Below are positions 44,464 to 53,261 of a DNA stretch of 64,000 nt, piece by piece; positions within the stretch are counted from its first letter, which is position 1, and every line of letters starts with the position of its first letter. This stretch comes from Shimia sp049116215. Lineage in GTDB: Bacteria > Pseudomonadota > Alphaproteobacteria > Rhodobacterales > Rhodobacteraceae. Both the position numbers and the translations under genes were made by a program. Where the stretch lies: contig NZ_JAGDZB010000004.1 in the NCBI RefSeq assembly GCF_049116215.1, positions 186,001 through 250,000 on the forward strand, written 5' to 3'. The notes beneath the pieces were generated by a model that searched no databases, had not been told where the DNA came from, and saw only the letters and a list, made by a program, of their open reading frames with translations.

Positions 44464-46866
44464 TCACAGCAGGAAGTTGCTTTCATCCAGATCGCTGGGA
44501 TCAACGGAATTGAGGATCAGCCTGTCGCCGCTATCCCCGCCGGTCAGACTGCTGAGATCGATGACGGTGGCCCATCCCTGATCCTGGATGTGGGCGGCTA
44601 GATCGCTGTATTGAAGGCCGTAGCTACTGAGATCGATGACGTCGTGGTCCACCTCAAAGTCATGGATCATGTCGCGGCCGCCGCCAGCCTGGGTGACAAA
44701 AGTGTCGGCATTGCCGTCTTTCCACCAATTGCCGCCCCAAAGATGATCGTTGCCGCTGCCTCCGTGAAGCGTGTCGGCACCGGTGCCGCCCACCAGCTTG
44801 TCGGTCCCGGACCCGCCATCAAGCGAGTCGTCTCCAAGGCGCCCGTGCAGAAAATCCCGCCCGGCATCGCCATGGCCCACATCATCGCCGGCACCAAGGA
44901 TGACCTTATCGTCACCGCTGCCGCCTGAGGCCGTGTCATCCCCGGAGCCGCCAAACACCTTGTCGTTGCCACTGTCGCCATACAGCAAGTCGTCATCTTT
45001 GCCCCCTTGCAAAGTGTCGTCGCCGCCGCCGCCATGAAGGGTGTCGTCCCCGTCACCACCGCGCAGCTTGTCGTTGCCACCCTCGGTGCCGGTGATGGCA
45101 GGGTCGCGGATGAGCACTGTGCCGTCCGGATCAACCGGTGCAAAGGGATCGGGCGCGCGCGGATCCACCGCACCGTCGTTGCTGCCTGTGCTTTGTGCCT
45201 CCGCCATAAACTCGGCATAGGCGGCGCCATCGGCCCAATCAACTTCTACACGGTAAATAGCGCCTGAGGCTCCGGTGCTCCCATCCAGATCATGGTCGCC
45301 GCGGTTCAGGCCAAAGTAGAGATTGCCGTCCCCATCCAAAAAAACTGCGCCATAGGCCCCTTTGGGCATGCCGGCTGTCATCCCGTCATCGTAAAGCGTG
45401 GCAGTGATGTCGATGCTGGTGATTTGGGGGGCGCCGCCATTGGGCACATCTGACAGGTCGATGCGATGCACGGCCCCCGCCTCGCCATTGCGCCCCGGAG
45501 ATTCCACCGCGTAAAAGGCACCGTCCTTGGCATTAAAGGCCACATCATAAGTGCGGCCGCCAAACAGGCCATTGGGCAGGTCAAAACTTGTCGATACCGG
45601 ATTGCCACTGGCATCCAGAGAATTCACATCAATCATGGTGACACGGTTCAAGCTGCTCTGGAAAGTCCAGAGATTGCCTGCGTCATCAAAATCGCCAACA
45701 TAGTCCGCCACCGGGGTTTCCCCCACCCGATAGGCGTGATCCTCGGCATCCACCATGACAAGGTCGCGGATCGAGACAGGATTGCCAAGTGCATCCACTC
45801 CGTTGGCCTTGGCGATACCATAGATCAGATCGTCCTCGGTGTTGAAGCCAATGGCATTGATGCGCAAGCCGGTTGGGTCTCCTGCGAGTTCATATTGCTC
45901 GGATTCCGGATCAAAGACGTTCAATTGCCCGTCGATCATCTGGAACAATTTGGATTGCCCAGGCGCAAAGGCCGCCACTTCTACCGTATCGCCGCCAAGG
46001 CTGACGTCCTTGAGATAGCTGAAGATTGGCCCGTCCATATTGATGTCAGGTCCACTGTTTTCCGGCGGCACCTCCCGCAGGGTTAATCCTCCGGCATCGC
46101 CGTTGCCACTCACGTCAAAGGTATGGGTTTCAAACACACCGGAGGTGGTGGAAACGGTGCCAATCACCTCGCCATTCCACAGCACCTCGACGCTGCCACT
46201 GGTGGCCCCCCCCGCCAAATTGGCCGCCAATTCGAAGCTGATGGTGTAAGTCTCACCTGCCTGCGTGGCGACGGATTGGGACAGCGCGCCCTCGGCACCC
46301 GCATGCCAACCAGCCTCGGCGAGTTGCCCCAATGTTGCGGCGCCTTTTGCGCCACCAGCTAGCAGATTGCCGTCTTGCAGGTCGCCATAGACCAGATCAT
46401 CGCCGCTTCCCGCATTCACCGTATCTGCGCCCAGACCACCCAGGGCCAGATCATCACCAGATTCCAGATTGAGCACATCATTGCCCGCGCCGCCGTCCAC
46501 CGAGTCGCGCCCGGTGCCCGCGTTCACGGTATCCACGCCAGCCCCGGACATCAGACTGTCATTGCCGCCGTTGCCCAACACCACGTCATCCCCTGCGCCT
46601 GTGCTGATCACATCATCATAGGCGCGGTTTTCGGCATCGCCGTTGCTGACAATGGCGTCCGGGTTATACACCCAGCGCCCGTCAACAAAGACCCACTCGC
46701 GTCCAACCATGTCGCCTGCAACAAGGTCATTGCCATCCCCGGAGGTCAGCGTGTCGCTGCCCGCGTGGCCGTTGACACTGTCAACGCCGTCGCCCGTGGT
46801 GATGCTGTCGTCGCTGGTTGTGCCCACAACTGAAGTGACCGGCGGCTGCGGCTCGTTCTCTGACAT
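44464..46866 (-). CDS. RTX-type calcium-binding exoprotein
   Basis: This 800-residue protein has glycine-rich nonapeptide repeats at both ends: an N-terminal block (about 12-160, such as GDGVDSVNGHAGSDTL) and a C-terminal block (about 600-720, such as GGDGDDTLHGGGGDDTLQGG). Between them lie a jelly-roll-like part (TYTISFELAANLAGG) and a propeller-like part with VMVDAEDHAYRVGET and VTMIDVNSLDASGN segments. It has no signal peptide; the end DLDESNFLL is a typical T1SS signal. The exporter genes follow directly, so it is their likely cargo. The start is ATG 46866. Confidence 0.88.
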   Translation of the reverse strand: MSENEPQPPVTSVVGTTSDDSITTGDGVDSVNGHAGSDTLTSGDGNDLVAGDMVGREWVFVDGRWVYNPDAIVSNGDAENRAYDDVISTGAGDDVVLGNGGNDSLMSGAGVDTVNAGTGRDSVDGGAGNDVLNLESGDDLALGGLGADTVNAGSGDDLVYGDLQDGNLLAGGAKGAATLGQLAEAGWHAGAEGALSQSVATQAGETYTISFELAANLAGGATSGSVEVLWNGEVIGTVSTTSGVFETHTFDVSGNGDAGGLTLREVPPENSGPDINMDGPIFSYLKDVSLGGDTVEVAAFAPGQSKLFQMIDGQLNVFDPESEQYELAGDPTGLRINAIGFNTEDDLIYGIAKANGVDALGNPVSIRDLVMVDAEDHAYRVGETPVADYVGDFDDAGNLWTFQSSLNRVTMIDVNSLDASGNPVSTSFDLPNGLFGGRTYDVAFNAKDGAFYAVESPGRNGEAGAVHRIDLSDVPNGGAPQITSIDITATLYDDGMTAGMPKGAYGAVFLDGDGNLYFGLNRGDHDLDGSTGASGAIYRVEVDWADGAAYAEFMAEAQSTGSNDGAVDPRAPDPFAPVDPDGTVLIRDPAITGTEGGNDKLRGGDGDDTLHGGGGDDTLQGGKDDDLLYGDSGNDKVFGGSGDDTASGGSGDDKVILGAGDDVGHGDAGRDFLHGRLGDDSLDGGSGTDKLVGGTGADTLHGGSGNDHLWGGNWWKDGNADTFVTQAGGGRDMIHDFEVDHDVIDLSSYGLQYSDLAAHIQDQGWATVIDLSSLTGGDSGDRLILNSVDPSDLDESNFLL

Positions 46867-46949
46867 ACCCGAACTACCTTTTACCAAAACACAGCGAACA
46901 TTGTGAGAACAAAAGGTTAGGGAAAGGTAAATCAGCCTAGGACAGAGTT

Positions 46950-46961
46950 GCGAAATTTCGC
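46950..46961. promoter_or_regulatory. 12-bp perfect palindrome upstream of the RTX operon
   Basis: GCGAAATTTCGC is its own reverse complement and lies 84 bp upstream of the RTX start, in the only gap before this operon. A dimeric regulator could bind it. No promoter boxes could be placed with confidence. Confidence 0.4.
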
Positions 46962-46980
46962 TAAAACTGTGGTGATGTCG

Positions 46981-47727
46981 CTAGCGCACCGCCTCAATCG
47001 GCCCCTCTGCTGAGCCGGAAATAAACTGCGTCAGATAGGGATCGCCGCTGGCGTCCATCTGGCTCACCGGGCCGGTCCATTGGATCACCCCGCCGTGCAG
47101 CATCGCCACGTTGTCGGCAATTGCGCGCACCGAGCTCATGTCATGGGTGATGGTCATCGCTGTCGCGCCCATCTCCACCACAATCTCGCGGATCAAGTCA
47201 TTGATCACACCGGACATAATGGGATCAAGACCAGTGGTCGGCTCGTCAAAAAAGATGATCTCTGGCTCCGCCGCAATGGCGCGGGCCAGGCCGACACGTT
47301 TCTGCATCCCGCCGGAGAGTTCAGACGGGTAGAGGTCGGCCACATCAGGCGTCAAACCCACCCGCCGCAGCTTCTCAATGGCGATCTCACGGGCCTCGTC
47401 TTTGGGACGTTTCAAGCTGCCCCGCAGCAGGCGAAATGCCACGTTTTGCCAAACCGTCATACTGTCAAACAGCGCGCCGCCCTGAAACAACATGCCAAAG
47501 CGCGCCAGAAAGGCATCACGGTCGCCTTGGGTGGCGTTCTGCCCATCCACAGTGATCGTGCCGCTGTCCGGCGTGATCAAACCGAGCACCGACTTCAACA
47601 TCACCGATTTCCCGGTGCCGGACCCGCCAATGATCACCATCGAACTGCCCTTGGCAATCTTCAGGTTCACCCCTTGCAGCACCCGTTTGGGGCCAAAGCG
47701 TTTATGCACGTTGTCAAACTGGATCAT
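46981..47727 (-). CDS. MlaF-type ABC transporter ATPase
   Basis: This 248-residue ATPase has Walker A GGSGTGKSV, signature LSGGMQKRVGLARA, Walker B IIFFDEPTTGLD and switch His in MTITHDMSSV. It resembles MlaF of the phospholipid-trafficking system. It overlaps the MlaE-like permease by 4 bp. No MlaD-like MCE protein is in this cluster, so the substrate protein may lie elsewhere. Confidence 0.9.
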   Translation of the reverse strand: MIQFDNVHKRFGPKRVLQGVNLKIAKGSSMVIIGGSGTGKSVMLKSVLGLITPDSGTITVDGQNATQGDRDAFLARFGMLFQGGALFDSMTVWQNVAFRLLRGSLKRPKDEAREIAIEKLRRVGLTPDVADLYPSELSGGMQKRVGLARAIAAEPEIIFFDEPTTGLDPIMSGVINDLIREIVVEMGATAMTITHDMSSVRAIADNVAMLHGGVIQWTGPVSQMDASGDPYLTQFISGSAEGPIEAVR

Positions 47728-48509
47728 GAGGCAAAAAACAGACTGGTGAGGATGAAGTTGGCCGCCAGGATCATCACCGCCGCGGCTTGCACGGAGCTTT
47801 TGGTGGCCCGACCAACGCCCTGCGCGCCACGGCCAGAGTGCATGCCCGCGTAGCAGCCCATCACGGCGGCAATCCCGCCAAACACCGAGCCTTTTACAAG
47901 GCTCGACACAATATCGTTGAGCTGCAGGAAGTCGGCGGTGTTGCGAATATAGGTTGCGGGATTGAACCCCAGCGTTTCGGTGGACACCAGAAAGCCGCCG
48001 TAGATGCCGATGACGTCGCCAATGCCGACCAACGCAGGCACCACCAGAACGGCAGCCATCACACGCGGGGCGACAAGGTATTTCATCGGGTGGGTTGATA
48101 ACGTCACCAGAGCATCAATCTGCTCGGTTACCTTCATGGTGGCAATCTCGGCGGCAATCGAGCTTGTGACCCGCGCGGCCACCATCAGGCCCACCAAAAC
48201 CGGGCCGAGCTCACGCACCATGCCAATCGCCACAATCTGTGGCACAACGCTTTCCACGGAAAACCGCGAACTGCCGTCATAGATCTGCAAGGCCAACGCG
48301 CCACCGGTGAAAATCGCGGTCAAGCCGACCACCGGCAGGCTCAGCCAGCCAATGTTGAATAATGCGCTGAGAAACTCTCGGCCATAAAACGGCGGGCGGA
48401 AAATATGACTCAACGCGCCCCAGACAAACAGCACCACCTCCCCAAAAGAGGTGAACAGTGCGATCATGCTGCGCCCAATGGCATTTAAAGGAGCCACAAT
48501 CAGCTTCAT
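47724..48509 (-). CDS. MlaE-type ABC transporter permease
   Basis: This 261-residue permease has about five hydrophobic helices and the MlaE marks VRELGPVLVGLMVAARVTSS, AEIATMKVTEQIDAL and KYLVAPRVMA. It pairs with the MlaF-like ATPase. It overlaps alr by 4 bp, so the alr, mlaE and mlaF-like genes form one translationally coupled unit. Confidence 0.92.
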   Translation of the reverse strand: MKLIVAPLNAIGRSMIALFTSFGEVVLFVWGALSHIFRPPFYGREFLSALFNIGWLSLPVVGLTAIFTGGALALQIYDGSSRFSVESVVPQIVAIGMVRELGPVLVGLMVAARVTSSIAAEIATMKVTEQIDALVTLSTHPMKYLVAPRVMAAVLVVPALVGIGDVIGIYGGFLVSTETLGFNPATYIRNTADFLQLNDIVSSLVKGSVFGGIAAVMGCYAGMHSGRGAQGVGRATKSSVQAAAVMILAANFILTSLFFAS

Positions 48510-49543
48510 GAAGATTTGTACCGCCGCTGATAGCGTTGGCCCATTGAGGTCAGAATTTCATAGCCAATGGTGCCGGCCGCATCCGCCAATGTGTCGACGG
48601 TTTGGTGTTGCCCAAGCAGCTCGACCTCACGTGGAATGTCGGACAGGTCAGTCACGTCGATGCCAATCAGGTCCATGGAAATCCGGCCAATCAACGGGCA
48701 GCGATCTTCGCCAGCAAAAGTGGCAACCTTACCGCTCATCGCCCGCAAAATGCCGTCGGCATAACCCGCCGCAAGCGTGGCCACTTTGCTGTCACGCTCT
48801 GCAATCCAGGCATTGCCATAGCCCACGCTTTCACCTTCGGCCACGTCGCGCACCTGAATCACTGGGAGGCGCAGGCTGGCCACCGGTGTGGCGTCCACAA
48901 ACGGCATGCCGCCATAAAGCCCCACTCCCGGACGGGTCAGATCAAAGTGATAGTCGTCACCCAGCAGGATACCACCGGTTGCTGCAAGCGAGCGTGGCAC
49001 ATCCAGCCCATCGGTCATCTCTTTAAACGCGGCGAGCTGCTGCGGGTTCATCGGATGTTCGGGTTCATCAGCACAGGCCAGATGCGACATGATCAAAGTT
49101 GGCCCGCGCTGCAACACCAGCTCTTTCACCGCTTCCCATTCCGGCGCTTCCAGACCCAAACGGTTCATGCCAGTGTCCAGCTGCACGCCAAACGGATGCG
49201 CTGGCAGCGCCTCGACATGGCGCACAATCTGATCCACCGAGTTCAGCATCGGAGTCAGGTGCATGTCGCTGATCATATCGGTGTCGCCGCGCATGTGACC
49301 GCCAAAGATGTTGATCTCAGGGTCCGGGCCGACAGCCTGACGCAGGCTTGCGCCTTCTTCGGCGGCGGCGACAAAGAAGCGGGTCACACCGGCGCGCATC
49401 AAAGCCCGCGCCACGCGGTCCGCGCCAAGCCCGTATCCGTCCGCTTTCACCACCGCTGCGGTGGTCACTTCCGTCTGTGCATCCAACGCCCGCCAGTTGT
49501 TGATCAGGGCGTCGAGGTCGATTGTCAAAGTTGCAGTAGCCAT
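48506..49543 (-). CDS. alr: alanine racemase
   Basis: Alr (345 residues) makes D-alanine for peptidoglycan with PLP. The PLP lysine is K33 in AAVVKADGYGLGAD. The second catalytic residue is the tyrosine in AEGESVGYGNAWIA. The start is ATG 49543 (MATATLTIDLDALINNW); the frame is open further upstream to 49660, into the gap after dnaB. It overlaps the MlaE-like gene. Confidence 0.95.
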   Translation of the reverse strand: MATATLTIDLDALINNWRALDAQTEVTTAAVVKADGYGLGADRVARALMRAGVTRFFVAAAEEGASLRQAVGPDPEINIFGGHMRGDTDMISDMHLTPMLNSVDQIVRHVEALPAHPFGVQLDTGMNRLGLEAPEWEAVKELVLQRGPTLIMSHLACADEPEHPMNPQQLAAFKEMTDGLDVPRSLAATGGILLGDDYHFDLTRPGVGLYGGMPFVDATPVASLRLPVIQVRDVAEGESVGYGNAWIAERDSKVATLAAGYADGILRAMSGKVATFAGEDRCPLIGRISMDLIGIDVTDLSDIPREVELLGQHQTVDTLADAAGTIGYEILTSMGQRYQRRYKSS

Positions 49544-49757
49544 GACGGTGTTTGTTGACGCCTGACCCTGCGAGGTCAAGGCCAAAGGCGGTGCGTTTTT
49601 CCCCGTTGCCGCGAACTGTGGCTTAACAATAGACGATTGCGGCGCATCCGAAATACGCACCTCCGCAAAACAGTCGCGATACCGACAATATACCTACGTG
49701 CAAATTGCCGCCAAAACCTCAGGTTAACGCGGCGATTCGAATTGTCTTGGGTGGGGC

Positions 49758-51245
49758 TTAAAACTCGTCGCCGCCGCCTTGCTGCCAAGGCTGCACAAGA
49801 TTGCCAAAACGGGTATATTGTCCCTCAAAGGACAGCTCCACTGTGCCAATTGGACCGTGGCGCTGCTTACCAAGGATCACCTCGGCTTTGCCGTGCAAGC
49901 GCTCCATGCGTTCTTGCCATGCGGCCATCTCATCCAACCGGTCATCAGACGGCTTTTCCCGTTCAACATAGTACTCTTCGCGGAACACAAACATCACCAC
50001 GTCCGCATCCTGCTCAATCGAACCAGATTCCCGCAAGTCGCTGAGTTGTGGGCGTTTATCGTCCCGGCTTTCCACCGTACGCGACAGCTGGGAGAGGCCA
50101 ATCACCGGAATATTGAGCTCCTTGGCAATCGCCTTCATACCCATGGAAATCTCACCAATCTCCTGCACCCGGTTGTCGGCGGTACCGCGACACAGCTGCA
50201 AATAGTCGATGATCAGCAGGTCCAGACCATGGGTCCGTTTCAGGCGTCGCGCCCGGGCTGCAAGCTGCGCAATCGGCAGGGCAGGGGTGTCATCGATGAA
50301 CAGCGGACAGGCCTCAAGGTCCTTTGCCGCTTGAACAAATCGCCGAAACTCCTCTTCGGTCATGTCCCCTTTACGGATCTGCTCAGACGGGATTTCCGCC
50401 GCCTCAGACAGAATACGCGCCGCCAGCTGTTCCGCCGACATTTCGAGGCTACAGAAGGCCACCACGCCGCCTTCAACCGCGCCTTCGCTGCCATCCGGTT
50501 TGACGCCTTTTTTATAAGCCTTTGCCACGTTAAACGCGAGGTTGGTCGCAAGCGATGTTTTCCCCATCGACGGACGTCCCGCGAGGATCAAAAGGTCCGA
50601 AGGGTGCAGGCCGCCAAGCTTCTTATCCAAATCCGTCAGGCCGGTTGAAATCCCCGCCAAACCGCCATCTCGCTGGTAGGCTGCGTTGGCGGTGTTCACC
50701 GCTTGGGTCACCGCTTTCAAAAAGCTGACATACCCACGCTCAGAGGTGCCTTGTTCGGACAGCTTATAAAGCGCCTGTTCCGCCTCAACAATCTGCTCTT
50801 TTGGCTCCAGCTTGATGTCCGCTTTCTTGGCTTTGGATGCAATGTTGTTGCCCAGATCAATCAACTCACGGCGCATCGCCATGTCGTAGATCATCTGCGC
50901 GTAATCCGCTGCAGCAAAAGAAGAAATTGCCGATCCAGCCAGGCGGACAAGGTAGGCAGGGCCACCCAGTTCAATCAACCCGGGATCGTCTTCCAGAAAG
51001 GCTTTCAGCGTCACCGGAGAGGCAAGATTGTTCTTTGCAATTCGGGCGGCGGCAATCTCGTAAATACGCGAGTGCACAGGCTCATAGAAATGGGTCGAGT
51101 TGATCACGGACGCCACGCGATCAAAAATGTCATTGTTGGTCAGAATGGCACCCAGAAGCTGTTGCTCAGCCTCAATGGAATGCGGCAAAACATCAAGGCC
51201 CGCAGCTTCAGTTTCACCCGTGTTGATGCTCGCGATTTCGTTCAT
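49758..51245 (-). CDS. dnaB: replicative DNA helicase
   Basis: DnaB (495 residues) unwinds DNA at the replication fork. The N-terminal domain starts near SIEAEQQLLGAIL, and the RecA domain has GRPSMGKTSLATN (Walker A), VAFCSLEMSAEQLAAR, LLIIDYLQL and GLSQLSRTVESR. I chose ATG 51245 (MNEIASINTGETEAAG). The gap upstream holds two DnaA-box-like sites. Confidence 0.97.
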   Translation of the reverse strand: MNEIASINTGETEAAGLDVLPHSIEAEQQLLGAILTNNDIFDRVASVINSTHFYEPVHSRIYEIAAARIAKNNLASPVTLKAFLEDDPGLIELGGPAYLVRLAGSAISSFAAADYAQMIYDMAMRRELIDLGNNIASKAKKADIKLEPKEQIVEAEQALYKLSEQGTSERGYVSFLKAVTQAVNTANAAYQRDGGLAGISTGLTDLDKKLGGLHPSDLLILAGRPSMGKTSLATNLAFNVAKAYKKGVKPDGSEGAVEGGVVAFCSLEMSAEQLAARILSEAAEIPSEQIRKGDMTEEEFRRFVQAAKDLEACPLFIDDTPALPIAQLAARARRLKRTHGLDLLIIDYLQLCRGTADNRVQEIGEISMGMKAIAKELNIPVIGLSQLSRTVESRDDKRPQLSDLRESGSIEQDADVVMFVFREEYYVEREKPSDDRLDEMAAWQERMERLHGKAEVILGKQRHGPIGTVELSFEGQYTRFGNLVQPWQQGGGDEF

Positions 51246-51314
51246 CTCTGCCCCCAATTGCCCCACCCGACCGGTTCTAAACAGCGGTCCCAGACTGAGC
51301 AACTTGTATGTTTT

Positions 51315-51334
51315 TGTGGATCGCCTGTGGATAA
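51315..51334. promoter_or_regulatory. DnaA-box-like pair upstream of dnaB
   Basis: TGTGGATAA at 51326-51334 is the exact reverse complement of the consensus DnaA box TTATCCACA. TGTGGATCG at 51315-51323 matches seven of nine. They lie 70-90 bp upstream of the dnaB start and could tie its expression to DnaA. Confidence 0.5.
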
Positions 51335-51337
51335 CTT

Positions 51338-51366
51338 CGCCCGCCCCGATATTGTCAGGGCGGGCG
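51338..51366 (-). repeat. GC-rich inverted repeat between pyrE and dnaB
   Basis: CGCCCGCCC (51338-51346) and GGGCGGGCG (51358-51366) are perfect 9-bp complements with an 11-nt loop, downstream of pyrE on the minus strand. There is no T-run after it, so it is at best a weak terminator. Confidence 0.55.
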
Positions 51367-51437
51367 TCGATGCGTCAACATCTTGTGCTGTTGAGGCTGA
51401 TCAGAGCGTCAACATGGTCGGTTTTCCGCCGAAAGGC

Positions 51438-52118
51438 TCAGGAGCCCTTGCGAGCTTCTTGCCACGCGCGCGGGTCTTTGAGGAAGGACTCCACTTCGTT
51501 CAGCGTCTCTTCCGAGAATGCGCCTTGCGCTTTGGCTTCCGCCAGCACGTCCCACCAGGTGCAGAGGTAGTGCAGCGCAACGCCGTGATCGCCCAGTGTC
51601 TTCTCGGTTTCCGGGAAGATGTCGTAGTAGAAAATCACCGCTGTGTTGCTACAGGTTGCGCCGGTTTCGCGGATCGCATCGACAAAGGACAATTTGGAAC
51701 CGCCATCGGTGGTCAGGTCTTCCACCAGCAGCACACGCTCGCCTTCGCTCATCGCGCCTTCAATCCGGGCGTTTTTGCCGTAACCCTTTGGTTTTTTGCG
51801 CACATAGGTCATTGGCAGCGCCATGCGCTCCGCGACCAACGCGGCAAACGGAATACCTGCGGTTTCACCACCGGCGATGTTGTCAAACGCCTCAAAACCC
51901 GCTTCACGCATCACGGTGACAGTCATGAAATCCATCAAGGTCGCACGAATGCGCGGGAAGGAGATCAGCTTGCGACAGTCAATGTAGCTTGGGCTCGGCA
52001 GGCCAGAGGCCAGCGTGTACGGCTCATCGGTGTTGAAGTTCACCGCACCAATTTCCAGCAGCATACGGGCTGTCAGGCGGGCAATTTCTTCTTTGGGCGG
52101 GAAGGCGGTTGGGATCAT
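51438..52118 (-). CDS. pyrE: orotate phosphoribosyltransferase
   Basis: PyrE (226 residues) converts orotate and PRPP to OMP. The PRPP-binding loop VLLVEDLTTDGGSK, the YIDCRKL segment and the flexible MTYVRKKPKGYGKNARIEG region are present. It follows pyrC by 27 bp on the same strand, so pyrimidine genes are expressed together. Confidence 0.95.
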   Translation of the reverse strand: MIPTAFPPKEEIARLTARMLLEIGAVNFNTDEPYTLASGLPSPSYIDCRKLISFPRIRATLMDFMTVTVMREAGFEAFDNIAGGETAGIPFAALVAERMALPMTYVRKKPKGYGKNARIEGAMSEGERVLLVEDLTTDGGSKLSFVDAIRETGATCSNTAVIFYYDIFPETEKTLGDHGVALHYLCTWWDVLAEAKAQGAFSEETLNEVESFLKDPRAWQEARKGS

Positions 52119-52145
52119 TTTGGTATCCTTTGGCAGCGGAAATTC

Positions 52146-53189
52146 TTAGTCGGCAACAGTCCAGAACACGTCATAGCCCGGATCAAACACGGTGACCGGC
52201 CCATTGGCGCTCTCGATTTTGTCTGGGAAGACAGTGGCTTGGTCGTTCTTCACAAGCGTGATGGTTTCGTCGTTCACAGGCAGGCCATAGAAGTTGGGAC
52301 CATTACGGCTGGCAAACCCGTCCAGCTTGTCCAGCGCGTCGTCTTCTTCAAACACATGTGCCAAAAGCGCCATAGTGTTGGTCGCAGTGAAACAACCGGC
52401 GCAGCCACAGGCGCTTTCTTTGTCGCCATCCAGATGCGGTGCGCTGTCGGTGCCGAGGAAGAAACGCGCATCGCCAGAGGTTGCCGCCGCACGCAGTGCC
52501 AAACGGTGCTCTTCGCGCTTGGCCACAGGCAGGCAATAATAATGCGGTTTGATGCCGCCCACGAGGATGTGGTTGCGGTTGATGATCAGGTGGTGCGTGG
52601 TGATTGTTGCGCCCAGATCGGTCGCATGATCCTGCACATAGGCAACACCGTCTTTGGTTGTGATATGCTCCATAATCACGCGCAAGCCCGGCGTGGCTTT
52701 GCGGATCGGATCTAACACGCGGTCGATAAAAATCGCCTCGCGGTCAAAAATATCGATGTCGTGGTCTGTGACCTCGCCATGAACACACAGTGGAAGGCCG
52801 ATCTCGGCCATTTTTTCCAGCGATGCGCGCACGTTTTTGAAATCTGCAACGCCGCTGGCGGAGTTGGTGGTCGCGCCGGCCGGGTAAAGTTTGACTGCTT
52901 TGATCAGTCCGGTCGCATGGGCCGCCGCAATGTCTTCTGGATCGCTGTCTTCAGTGAGATACAGCGTCATCAATGGCTCAAAGCCCATGCCATCTGGCAG
53001 AGCGGCCATAATACGATCTTTATAGGCAGCGGCCTGCGCACCGGTCACAACCGGCGGCACCAGGTTGGGCATGATGATCGCACGGGCAAAATGGCGGGCT
53101 GTTTCTGGCAGGACAGCTTCCAGCATCGCGCCATCGCGCAGATGCAGATGCCAGTCATCGGGGCGGGCAATGGTCAGATTTTGGGTCAT
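52146..53189 (-). CDS. pyrC: dihydroorotase
   Basis: PyrC (347 residues) cyclises carbamoyl-aspartate to dihydroorotate. The metal motif DDWHLHLRDG is at the N-terminus, the first half ends in the metal-ligand region KLYPAGATTNSASG with the carbamylated lysine, and the second half has GTDSAPHL. It is the compact E. coli-like class. There is no SD at its start; instead a hairpin ends four bases upstream. Confidence 0.95.
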   Translation of the reverse strand: MTQNLTIARPDDWHLHLRDGAMLEAVLPETARHFARAIIMPNLVPPVVTGAQAAAYKDRIMAALPDGMGFEPLMTLYLTEDSDPEDIAAAHATGLIKAVKLYPAGATTNSASGVADFKNVRASLEKMAEIGLPLCVHGEVTDHDIDIFDREAIFIDRVLDPIRKATPGLRVIMEHITTKDGVAYVQDHATDLGATITTHHLIINRNHILVGGIKPHYYCLPVAKREEHRLALRAAATSGDARFFLGTDSAPHLDGDKESACGCAGCFTATNTMALLAHVFEEDDALDKLDGFASRNGPNFYGLPVNDETITLVKNDQATVFPDKIESANGPVTVFDPGYDVFWTVAD

Positions 53190-53192
53190 AGG

Positions 53193-53213
53193 CGCGGCTT
53201 ACACAAAGCCGCG
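53193..53213 (-). promoter_or_regulatory. hairpin immediately upstream of pyrC
   Basis: CGCGGCTT (53193-53200) and AAGCCGCG (53206-53213) form an 8-bp stem with a 5-nt loop, ending 3 nt before the pyrC start on the minus strand. E. coli pyrC is also controlled by a leader hairpin near its ribosome site; a like role here is inference. A second, weaker hairpin (GCAAAAC/GTTTTGC) lies at 53235-53254. Confidence 0.45.
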
Positions 53214-53261
53214 ACCAGTGGCTAGTCTTTGTACGCAAAACTTAGCGGTTTTGCGCCGGTT

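Noticed and set aside
44830..45100. tandem DNA repeats that could suggest a CRISPR or minisatellite
   Set aside because: They are the coding sequence for RTX glycine-rich nonapeptides, varied at third positions and in frame.
50703..52715. 670-codon plus-strand frame over dnaB, pyrE and pyrC
   Set aside because: All three minus-strand genes are certain; the long frame is a by-product of GC-rich codon positions.
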